Source of the DNA: Gambelia wislizenii
Lineage: Eukaryota > Chordata > Lepidosauria > Squamata > Crotaphytidae
DNA: 64,000 nucleotides
NCBI GenBank assembly: GCA_030847615.1
Contig: JAUMIR010000003.1
Coordinates: 340,208,256 to 340,272,255, forward strand
Direction: 5' to 3'
Position 1 is the stretch's first letter. Each line of letters begins with the position of its first letter. The translations under genes were made by a program, and so were the position numbers. This document shows positions 21,880-64,000 of the stretch, piece by piece. The notes under the pieces are model-generated. The model did not search any database. It was not told the DNA's origin and saw only the letters and a program-made list of their open reading frames with translations.

Positions 21880-22690
21880 TTCTTATGCATAATAATAGTG
21901 TGGCAGAATGGAGAACAATATAGCATTTTCCCTAGAAGTGCTCAATGGGACGCACATACCTTTGTCTCAGAGCCGATTCAAACATATAGTTAAAACAGGA
22001 GAAATTAAATTTTCAAGTTACACCCCCTTCCTTCTCTGAGTCTTAAAAACCTGTACTTGACTTGTAATGCAGAGATGAAAAATGCCTGGCATGGCAGTCT
22101 ATTTGGCCTATGATATTACACAATCTAACTTTGTTCAACTCTCTTTTGTCACCACATACTCTTACCTTTGATATCATACTATTTATAATGTAAGGTTTGC
22201 ACTACCTTTCTATGTACAGGGATTTTTCTCATGGAGCAAAACTCAAACATGCAAATATCCCACCTGCAATCTGTAATGGTACACTCCTGGGAAAATTATC
22301 CCACATGCTTTTGGGCCTATTGCTCCTAGAACCCCGCGAAAGTGGCCAGTAGATCTGATGCTGTAGGGGTGGCACACCCATCTGGATTTTGCAGTCATAC
22401 CTCCCACAACTGCTTCAAATTAAATGAGAGCTTGGTGTGGCTCCTGCTGAATTTGGCACCTGTTCAACTTGAAGCACATGTGAGAGAAGTGACAGTAAAA
22501 TCCAGTGGATAAATTGCCCTCATGGTAGTGGATCCACTGGCCACTCGTGAGAATGCCTCAGCCACCATGGCTAGATGGAGACTGTAGTTGCAGATGCCCA
22601 GAAAGTTCTAATGGAAGCCCAAATGATACGAACCGTTGTGGCATGGTTGTAACCTCAGTGTAGTCTTCTTCTCAGGCTGCAGTAATAATA
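21880..22690. other. Non-coding stretch, nothing recognised
   Basis: No repeat family or coding signal recognised. Confidence 0.4.
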
Positions 22691-22714
22691 TTTAAAACCA
22701 GAAAAATATATATT

Positions 22715-22935
22715 CAGGGGTAGCTGTGTTGACCATACAGCAAAATAAATCAAAATCCACAATCCACAAAAGAATGATAACTTTATTGGCCAACCAAAAT
22801 ACACAAAACACATCACGTAAGTTTTTGAAGCCCTCTGGCTTCTTCATCAGGCAAAAAGATGTTAGAAATCATACATAGGTCCCATTCTGGGAGAAAGGTG
22901 GCCTATGAATAAATAAATAAATAAATAAATATAGG
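22715..22935. repeat. Unclassified repeat tail plus (AAAT)n
   Basis: Contains 'ataactttattggccaacc' and 'ccctctggcttcttcatcagg', a motif set that I recognise from amniote interspersed repeats, ending in (aaat)n at 22908-22932. The class is not determined. Confidence 0.4.
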
Positions 22936-23081
22936 AGAGGAAAAAGAAGAAGAAAGGTGACAGCATTAGTCAGAGGCGTACATTTTGTATCAGATGTTCC
23001 TGTTGTAGTTCAGTTAGTCTGGAGGGATGGAGGGATCTCAATGCAGGTAGAGGCCGTTCCCTTCTTGTTCATGTGGGGACC

Positions 23082-23224
23082 GAGACAAAGGACAGTAAAA
23101 TTTAAACTCCACTAGCAACAGTAAAGTAACTCCTCTTGGGATCCAGGGTAAGAGACACCCTGAATCCCAAGAGGAGTTACTTTACCGCTGCTAATGGATT
23201 TTAAATTTTACTGTTCTTCGTCTC
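23082..23224. repeat. Large hairpin, 61-bp arms
   Basis: Arms 23082-23142 and 23164-23224 are reverse complements with about six mismatches. The 21-base centre itself pairs agggt with accct. There is no coding. Confidence 0.8.
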
Positions 23225-23244
23225 AGCTTGCTCAATGGATATTG

Positions 23245-23408
23245 TTGTTGTGTGCTTTCAAGTCATTTCTGACCTAGAGCGACCCTAAGGCAAACTTATA
23301 GGGTTTTCTCAGCAAGATTTTTTTCATGGGGGTTTGCTATTGCCTTCCTCTGAGGCTGAGAGAGTACGACGTATCAAAGGTCACCCACTGGGTTTCCATG
23401 GTCAAGTG
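23245..23408 (-). repeat. MIR-like SINE
   Basis: Reverse orientation copy: 'gttgtgtgctttcaagtcattt', 'ttgcctctgaggctgagag' type body and 'ggtcacccactgggtttccatgg'. It is truncated at the tRNA-like head. Confidence 0.8.
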
Positions 23409-23467
23409 GTTATTCAAATCATATTGAAGAAGGAGCAAACTTGTTTTCTGCTGCTCCCGAGACTAGA

Positions 23468-24193
23468 GAGTTGTCTAAAAGGCAAAAATACTCCTCATGG
23501 AATGTGAGGAGAAGACGACCTGTCCTCATGGCAATCCATGTTGTTTCACTGTATTGTGAAGGGGGGCAAAAATGGCAACAACTCAGCAGGAAAAGCCTTT
23601 GCAGCTTTTTCTGGAGTTTTTTTTTTTTAAACAAACTCTGAGGGAAATGCAACCCCTGGTCATTAAGAGAACTGCATGAATTGTTGTGTGGTCTGGAGGG
23701 GGAAGAACAGACCTTCTGATTGGTCAGGGGTGCGCAGGCATCATCCTGCACTTTAGTCTTTATTTTGGACAGGGTGGAGGGCAGCCATGGGAGGGAAAGA
23801 GGAGGAACTGGGGAAGAGAGGACAGCTCTCTCCACTTCTTCCCCCGCCCCCAAGGGTGTTCTCAGTGCTGCCATCATGGGGATTGGGGAATGGAGGATGG
23901 CTACCTACTCCTCTCCCCCCCCCATGGGAACCCCAGTGCTGTTGTCACAAGGATCAGGGAAGGGAAGACGGCTCCCTCCTCCTCTCCCCCCTGCGGGTGC
24001 CCTCAGTGCCATTGTCATGGGGATCAGGGAAGGGAGGATGGTTCCTTCCTCCTCTCCCCCACCCATGGGCACCCTTGGTGCTACTGCCGTGAAGCTTATG
24101 GGAGCCAAAAAAAAATCCATTAAGACAAATCACAGCTGCTGCAATTTGACGTTATGGCAGAGCAATCCATTTTTGAGGGGGTCATATAAATGG
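23468..24193. mobile_element. Non-autonomous DNA element with minisatellite core, inside CR1
   Basis: Shares its start 'gttgtctaa...actcctcat' and its end '...gcaatccatttt...tgggcc' with the 24451-24780 element, so both are one family. No transposase frame. The core holds the 71-bp minisatellite listed separately. Confidence 0.6.
23867..24088. repeat. Minisatellite, about 3.1 units of 70-72 bp
   Basis: Units start at 23867, 23938, 24008 and 24080 (partial). Each contains 'gggga' or 'ggatcaggga', 'ggctcc' or 'ggttcc' and 'ctcctctcccc'. A more diverged unit precedes at about 23800. This periodic GC-rich sequence explains overlapping long frames on both strands. Confidence 0.8.
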
Positions 24194-24450
24194 GCCTTAG
24201 GACACAGAGGTATGGACTCAAACTACAGGAAAAGAGATTCCATGAAAACATTAGGAAGAACTTCCTGATGGTAACAGTTGTTCATAAGTGGAATGTGCTG
24301 CCTTGGAGTGTGGTGGAGTCTCCTTCGTTGGAAGTTTTTAAACAGAAGCTGGATGGTTATCTCTCAGGGGTGCTTTGATTGTGTATTCCTGCAAGGCAGG
24401 GGGTTGGACTGGATGGCCCTTGTGGTGTCTTCCAACTCTATAATTCTATG

Positions 24451-24780
24451 GGGTTGTCTAACCAGTGAAGAAACTCCTCATAGAATTTAAGAAGACTAAA
24501 CAGCATTTTTAAGAGGAAGGTCACACTTCCGCAGCTTAGATTTAAAGTTGGGGCGGGGGGAACTTTGCAGTGGTGACAATTTATGGACACTAATAAAGTG
24601 AGTAATTCACTTGTGGCCACCATCTTGATTTGCAGGCACACATCCATGTGAACATCAAACGCGGATAACTTTGCATACCAGCGTTCTTGTCAAAAAAAAT
24701 GTGGAGACAAATGAATGCTGCTGTGATTTTGTGTTAATGTGCAGCAATCCACATTATATCACCTCATGTAGATGAGCCCA
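24451..24780. mobile_element. Non-autonomous DNA element inside CR1 tail
   Basis: 330 bp between CR1 tail units, from GGGTTGTCTA to TAGATGAGCCCA, imperfect inverted termini related to those at 29667-30210 (GGGCTTGTCTA...). No coding. Confidence 0.65.
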
Positions 24781-25189
24781 TAGATTCTATGATTCTATGA
24801 ATCCTGGTTTCCCCGAGTCATCCTCCAACACTCAAAGCAGTACACTCAAACCAGGCTTTTGAAGTTATCAGTAATGATCTTATGGTTTGCAAGAAAAGAA
24901 GAGATCTGTTGGAGAGGAAACAGCTTATTATTACTGTTATTAGTGGTAGTTGTTGCTGTTGCTGCTGCTAGGCATGTATGTGGCATGTTAATGGCGTGGG
25001 TGTGTGATTTACCATCTTGATTTCATCCATCCCTTTAGGAACCCTATGAAAGGAGGTATCATAATTCCCATTTGATAGATACAAAAATAATGCTGAGCAA
25101 ATGGGATTTGAACTTTGGGCCATTTCTAACATTTTGTTCACATTCCAACATATACCAGGTTTATAAACAAGAATTATTCATTTCAGCAG

Positions 25190-26300
25190 GGGGCCGTTTA
25201 CACGATGAAAATGTCCTGGGAAGAATTCGTGTCAATCCCTGGCAGTTTACACGTACATCGGGTCGGGTACGTGATTTTTGGAAGGGGGGCCACCTTTTAT
25301 CCCTCAACCTGCGGGACTTCCAGTCCCGCAGGTTGTGCCGGTTTTTTAAAAAGTCACTGGAGGATTCGGAAAATCGGAAATGTAAACAGCGTGGGACAAA
25401 AAGTCTCGGTACTGGGATGACCGGAAATGGTGACTGGGGGCGGGCTTAGAGCTCAGGGACCAGAAAAGGAGGGGTCAGTCACCCGTTCAACAGATCCAGC
25501 CTCACCAGCCGAAAACAAAGGCATCCCTTCCAGCTGCACGAAGGTTGATGTGTGTGTGCGAATGTACTCAATCACCTTTTTAAATGGATTTCTACACTGC
25601 ATGCTACAGAGAGATCGTGGTGGGCAGATCCTCCCTGGTTCTGAACAGAGAGATCGTGGTGGACGGGCACAGTAAAATATTCCAGCCTCTGAGTGAATGA
25701 AAATCCCTTAAATTTCCCCTCTCTGTGTCTGTGTGTTTCAAAACAGCCTGTTTGTAGCTGGTTTGAAGCATGAACTCTGCAGCTAATCTGTGTTGTAAGG
25801 GTTAACATTTTACAGAGGCAAGGGGAATATGATGCCTCCCTTCCCCCCCCCCCCATCCCCCTCACTCGGCTTGATTTCAAATGGAAAGCACTCTTTTCCT
25901 GCGTCTGAGCGAAAGATCTCAGTCTGGATCTTTAAAAATGCTTTCTGCCTCTTCTGAAGGGGTTAAAATGTTCAAGCAGCAAGGGGGAATAACAAACCTC
26001 TGCCCCCCTCTCTCCACCCCCCCCCAGCCAGCCAATAGCATCGGTTGTGGCACGGAACTCTAAGGGAAGTGCGTCACCGAGGTTGTGAAAACACGAGTAA
26101 TCGCATCTTTGATTGACAGCCAAAAAAAAAAAAATTTAAAACCTAAACAAAACCGGAACTATGGACGTGTAAATATCAGTCACGGGACCACACGGGATAT
26201 CCATATCAGAGACATAAATCGTATAAACAGCGAGGGGCGGATTCGTTATCACTTTGTCCCGGTAGGCAACGGGACAATTTCTGTCGTGTGACTGGCACCC
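25190..26300. mobile_element. Non-autonomous DNA element with GTTTACACG termini
   Basis: Starts GGGGCCGTTTACACGATG and ends with the diverged complement 'cgtgtgactggcaccc'. About 1.1 kb, CpG-containing interior, no transposase. A second member with better-preserved ends is at 56459-57376. Confidence 0.65.
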
Positions 26301-26695
26301 AGGTGTTTTGTGGCTTCTTTCACATATTTGATGTTTTTTGCCAGCTTATTCAAGTGAGAGTAACCCTGGGGTATTTTTCAGATAGTGGAGCTTGGATATG
26401 TGAATGCCTTTGGGTTTATAGGAGGTCATAACTAAGGTAATATTGGAGGAAGATAGGCATGCTGTATGATTGCTTATGGTTTATTTCAGGAGAGTTGTTT
26501 TGTTTGTTGAAAGATGCATTTTGAAAATTTCATTGGAAGATTTCTTGTTTTCTGCAATATATTCATACTGTCTTCAAGACCAAAATTATGTGCTACTATA
26601 TGTGTGTGAATCAGTGAGTTTTCTGTCTCTTTCCCATAACATGCAGAAACAATTGTGGGAGCTGCTTTATCATTAGTAGCAGGGACCAATGATAT
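26301..26695. other. Non-coding stretch, nothing recognised
   Basis: No family or frame recognised. Confidence 0.4.
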
Positions 26696-27130
26696 TGTTA
26701 GGATCAGCCCGCAAAAGTGGCCTCCCTGCCAGCAAACCTGTATGTGTTAAGTTATTGTGTGTGGTCATGATGGAGACCATGTGTGCATTCTTTGCAGAAG
26801 AAACAATGTAGTGGCTGAGAATAGACATGGGAAGGTGGAGTCTGTCTGGTAATGGCAAATATGGTCATGCACCTGTGGGTGTTATGAGAATCAATAGGTG
26901 GAGCTACAACTGAGTGAGAACAGGGCATGTGAATGATGGGTAACCAAAGGGTAGAGTGCCTGTCAGATTTTGACTGCCTGTGAATACTTTTTATTTGACT
27001 GTATTTCCTATGATCCTCATCCGAAGCAATGATTTTGTATACTTAGCTTTTTAGTTTACAGTGACAATAAAGCTTACTGTTTAATCCTGAAGCTACTGTC
27101 CACTGAGTCTAAAGAAGTAGTTACATGACA
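26696..27130 (+). repeat. Candidate solo LTR
   Basis: About 435 bp from TGTTAGGATC to TTACATGACA, short inverted TG...CA ends, with an AATAAA at about 27067 in the last sixth and GT-rich sequence around it, the layout of a retroviral or LTR-retrotransposon LTR. No matching flanking duplication is visible, so this is only a candidate. Confidence 0.4.
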
Positions 27131-27154
27131 GAGGTAGAAACATAACACAAGAAG

Positions 27155-27310
27155 GGTCATGTTGACTTAGACCAACAACTGCCGTATCCAGTATTCTTTT
27201 ATATGGCGATCAGCCAGTTGCCTATGGGCAGCTCAGTAGCAGCCCACCACTCATATTCCTGAACAACTAGAATTCATAGGATTACAGCTTCTCATACAGA
27301 AGTCTTCATG
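27155..27310 (+). repeat. Old interspersed repeat fragment
   Basis: Reads 'agaagggtcatgttgacttagacc', 'ccagtattctttta' and 'cagttgcctatgggcagc', matching a common amniote repeat pattern. Diverged; class not determined. Confidence 0.45.
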
Positions 27311-28630
27311 ACTAGTAACTGTTGAAAATCTTTTTTTTTTTTCCTTTCTGTAAAATTGTCAAATACACTTTTTAAGCCATCCAAGCTGGCAGGAAATTTT
27401 TCAACATGATTATGTTGTGTCATGAGATGAGTGTTCCCACTTATCATGGAGGAGAAGAGGAGAACTTAACATGGAGATGACATTTTCATTAGTATAGTAT
27501 GCAGGATATATAATGTGCAACCAAGGATTTGAAGAGAATTTATCTGGGAACTGCCCATGGTACTGAAATTTAAGTTAATCTTTGCTGTAAATCACTTTGA
27601 GCAGTTTTCTGTAGAGAAGTTGCATATAATTATGACGATAACTTCCTTTACCTTCTTAGTATACAGACACAGAGGTTTTATTAAGATTTTCTTCAGATTC
27701 CTTTATCAGACAGCCCTTACCATCTGTGGTGAAATCAACAGGCAAGGCCTTTTTGTTCATGGCACCTCCTCTCTGGTTTCTCCCTTCTCATTTGTCAGGT
27801 TCCTTTAAGACACACTGGAGGCTTGCTCATTCCCTGACCCCCACCATTAACTTTTCATGGACCCTGAAGTTTGTGGCAGCTGAATTATTTTGTTAACTGT
27901 GTTTTATATTAATGATTTTACTTTACTATATGGTTGCTCACCTTGTGGGCCTTTGTGATTGATGGGAAGGTGGGAAAATAAATATTTTCAATGTGATGAG
28001 TGATAATTTCATACCTTTTGCATCACAAATGTAAATTTTTAGTTACTTTTGTAGTCATGGGTATCTTGTCTCACTAAAGGCTGGAGGAGGAATATGTCAT
28101 AATTCAAGTGTTGGCTTGTGTAGTGTCTGCTGCTGAATTCAGATTCCTTTTTTTTAAATAACAAAAATTAATTTTTAATTTTAAAATTATTTTTGAAGTA
28201 AAGGGAAGTAAAGAATATGTTATAAAATTTTGAACTAAAATGGCAACTTGCTACTTTAGCAAGTCTTTGGATCTATAACGGCAACTAATTACTTTAAAAA
28301 TAATTTCCATACTCTGAGCATGAACCCAAGAAATCCTCATGGCAAGGACAGCAGAGGAGGCAAGGAAAGGAAAATTAGAACACAGAGCAGTCCAGGAGAA
28401 TGAGAGCAAGAGGAATAATAGGGCAATCTGTCCCATGTACTTGTCATGGACAATGGCCCAGCTAGGCCAGCAAGGTTCTGGGCAGATCTGGTGGGCAGAA
28501 TATTGATGAGAAGAGGAACTGTCAACTAATGTCAAAGCCAAGTTATAATGAGACTGTCCCAAAGGCTATAAGAACTAGGAGTTACTCCCAACAGCAAAGG
28601 GTAACCCACCCTTCTTATTGCACTAAGGTG
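27311..28630. other. Non-coding stretch, nothing recognised
   Basis: AT-rich with short A/T runs. No repeat or exon recognised. Confidence 0.4.
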
Positions 28631-28636
28631 ACCCAT

Positions 28637-28852
28637 TGTTGCTGCTGCTGTTGTTGTGTGCCTTCAAATCATTTCCAACTTATTGTTTGGTTTACTTGGC
28701 AGGATTTGTTCAGAGAGGGTTTGCCTTTGCCTTTCTCTGAGGTGAAGAGTGTGACTTACCCAAGGTCACCGAGTGGGTTTCCTTGGCCCAGCAGGGATTC
28801 AAACTGGTCTCCCAGTGTCCTAGTCTAACCTTCAGACACCATGCTGGCTCAA
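28637..28852 (-). repeat. MIR-like SINE
   Basis: Reverse copy from a (TTG/CTG) tail at 28637 to the tRNA-like head 'accatgctggctc'. Box B complement 'ggattcaaactgg' lies near 28795. Confidence 0.8.
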
Positions 28853-28964
28853 GGTGAAATGTATAATGTATAAAGTGAGGCCTGAACTTTGGTTCTGTCT
28901 GAATCCTCGCTCTTAAGAATGGATCTCCAAGGGGGAGTGTGTAGGTTGCACAGTCAGGGGTCCC

Positions 28965-29175
28965 AACATATAACCCTAAGTACACCCAATCATATCTGAT
29001 TTAGAAACTAAGCAGAGTTGAGCCTACTGAGGCCTTAGGTGGTAGACCTGCAGGGAATACTAGGGATCTCCAGGTAAGGCTAGGGGAAAAAATTCTTCAT
29101 GAAACCCTAGACAGTCACTTCTGCCAGTCAGAATTGACAGTAGTGGTCTAACTTGGACCAATGGTCAGATTCTGT
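28965..29175 (+). repeat. 5S-rRNA-derived SINE
   Basis: The head 'atctgatttagaaactaagcag' and 'tgaggccttaggtggtagacc' match the 5S internal promoter. The tail 'ttggaccaatggtcagattctgtataaagcc' is a typical squamate SINE tail. More diverged than the copy at 21326-21560. Confidence 0.7.
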
Positions 29176-29229
29176 ATAAAGCCACTTCCAGGGGATGCGT
29201 TCAGATGGGCCTTTTGACTAGGGTTCTGC

Positions 29230-30440
29230 ACATTAGGGAGGAGGTGGTTATTTATTCATTTGTGTCCCACTTTTTCTCTCAAGTTAGGACTCAAGGTGGC
29301 TTACAAAAATTAAAACAAATACAAACAAAAGCACATATAGACAACGTAAGTAAAAACATACAATTTTATTTTGTTAAAATGTAGTGAAAATATCCATAGA
29401 AGTAAGATAATTTAAAAGAAATCCATTTAAAAGAAATCCATTTAAAAGGCAGCAACGATCAGGAGAACAGGACACACTTAGAAGCCCTTCCAGTCAGTTC
29501 CTAAAAGCCTATAAGAATAAAAAAGTTTCCACTGTCAGCAGAAGAACAGTAAGGACGGCGCTGTCCTAGCTTCTTTAGGGGGTGAGTTCCAAAGTTTTGG
29601 AGCAGCCACTGAGAAGGGCCTCTCATGTGTTCCTGCTAGATATGGCTGTGAAGGTGGTGAAACCAAGGGCTTGTCTAGATGCGCAATTTACTGCAACTTC
29701 CCCCCATGTTGGAGCTCTGCAGTCTAAATGCTGCTGGGCTCTTGCCTCGATTAGCCTCCCGACAGTCCTGACTATGTCTGAGGCAAACCTGGGGGGAAGC
29801 CAGGGTAAACCTTTTAAAAACATTTCAAAATAACCCCTAAGAAAATGCACATCATGTGGGTAACACAGATGGGTCTGGTGCAGGAACACAGGCGTTCATA
29901 TCTGCACACTGGGATGTATTGCTGGACGCCTCTGCAGCTGCCACCACCAGTGTCATTCTGAAGCTGGGAAGGAAGACCCAACATGTGATCAAGGCCCCCT
30001 CATGTGACTAGCCTTGGTCACATGTTAGGACCTCCTTCATGGCTTCAGAGAGTGTGACATGTGGCAGTGGCAGAGGCACCCACTGAGCCTGATGTGCACG
30101 TGTGGACTTCTGCCTGTTTTGTCACAGTAACAGGGGTGATCTGGGCAAGCTCTGGGCCAGAATACTCTAGCTGGAAGGTGGAGTATTATGGCCCCATGTA
30201 GACAAGCCCCAAGAGAAGGGCCTCCCCTGAAGATCTTTGAGCTCATATAGGCTCATATAGAAAAAGATGGTCCTTCATATAGCTTGGACTCAAGACATAA
30301 TAGGGCTTGATGGAACATAAGCAGTACTTCAAATTGTTCCCAGAAACAGAGTGATTGAGCTGTTGTAACAAGGGAGTTGTGATCTCTGTAACCTATGCCA
30401 GTTGATAGTCTAGTTAGGGTATTAACTTGCTATTTAACTA
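29230..30440 (-). repeat. Unclassified interspersed repeat, split by a TIR element
   Basis: Family member with 'aggactcaaggtggcttaca' at 29284-29305 and 'gctgttgtaacaagggagt' at about 30360. It is interrupted at 29667-30210. Other copies: 6958-7318, 33225-33460, 38290-38660, 40430-40600. Confidence 0.55.
29667..30210. mobile_element. Non-autonomous DNA element, GGGCTTGTCTA termini
   Basis: 544 bp starting GGGCTTGTCTAGATG and ending CATGTAGACAAGCCCC, good inverted termini. No transposase. Related to 24451-24780. Confidence 0.75.
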
Positions 30441-63998
<33,558 letters not shown>

Positions 63999-64000
63999 TC

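Larger units (their letters stand above)
23425..24800 (+). mobile_element. CR1 3' end split by two DNA elements
   Basis: CR1 pieces at 23425-23467, 24194-24450 and 24781-24800 join into one CR1 3' end. They cover the 'gcttgttttctgctgctc' region, a 62-codon C-terminal stretch with WNVLPWSVVESPSLEVFKQ, and the ATTCTATG tail. Two unrelated-length insertions (23468-24193 and 24451-24780) interrupt it. Boundaries of the first insertion are approximate. Confidence 0.75.

Noticed and set aside
23720..24268. 182- and 145-codon + strand frames
   Set aside because: Generated by the 71-bp minisatellite and running into CR1 sequence; not a gene.

Overview
This is vertebrate genomic DNA, almost certainly from a squamate reptile (lizard or snake). 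It is about 98% non-coding and dense in interspersed repeats. The repeats mix CR1, L1, an RTE-like LINE, a Ty1/copia LTR element, 5S-rRNA-derived SINEs, tRNA-derived SINEs and many short terminal-inverted-repeat DNA elements. I cannot name the species.

The only host gene I can support is ATP8A2, which encodes a P4-ATPase phospholipid flippase. Ten consecutive exons lie on the + strand between 31106 and 63914, and all splice junctions are phase-consistent. Together they encode 321 complete codons: TM1, TM2, the whole actuator domain including the DGET loop, TM3 and TM4 with the PISL motif. The N-terminal exons lie upstream of the window or were not found. The phosphorylation (DKTGT) and nucleotide-binding exons lie downstream. 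Bases 1-31105 therefore look like intron, or intron plus unrecognised 5' sequence.

The left third (1-31 kb) is a transposon graveyard with one young resident. An apparently complete Ty1/copia retrotransposon (919-6483, minus strand) has two 675-bp LTRs that look identical by eye, a 5-bp target duplication, a 1321-residue uninterrupted Gag-Pol reading frame, a polypurine tract, and a primer-binding site matching the anticodon region of initiator-methionine tRNA. It sits inside a CR1 element that itself appears to split an older palindromic DNA element. Then come a decayed RTE-like LINE (7321-10930), GC-rich minisatellites, two L1 3' ends (13672-18500) with a 1.55-kb TA-flanked DNA element inserted in the first, another CR1, 5S SINEs, and several TIR elements.

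The right two thirds carry the ATP8A2 exons. The introns are loaded with SINEs, a Tx1-like LINE 3' end with a 286-residue open frame (37241-38101), fold-back elements, an internally deleted copy of the RTE-like LINE (50411-50642), and a nested inverted-repeat structure at 59932-60730 with perfect 78-bp outer arms.

All calls were made by eye. Repeat boundaries are approximate unless a target duplication or terminal repeat is stated.
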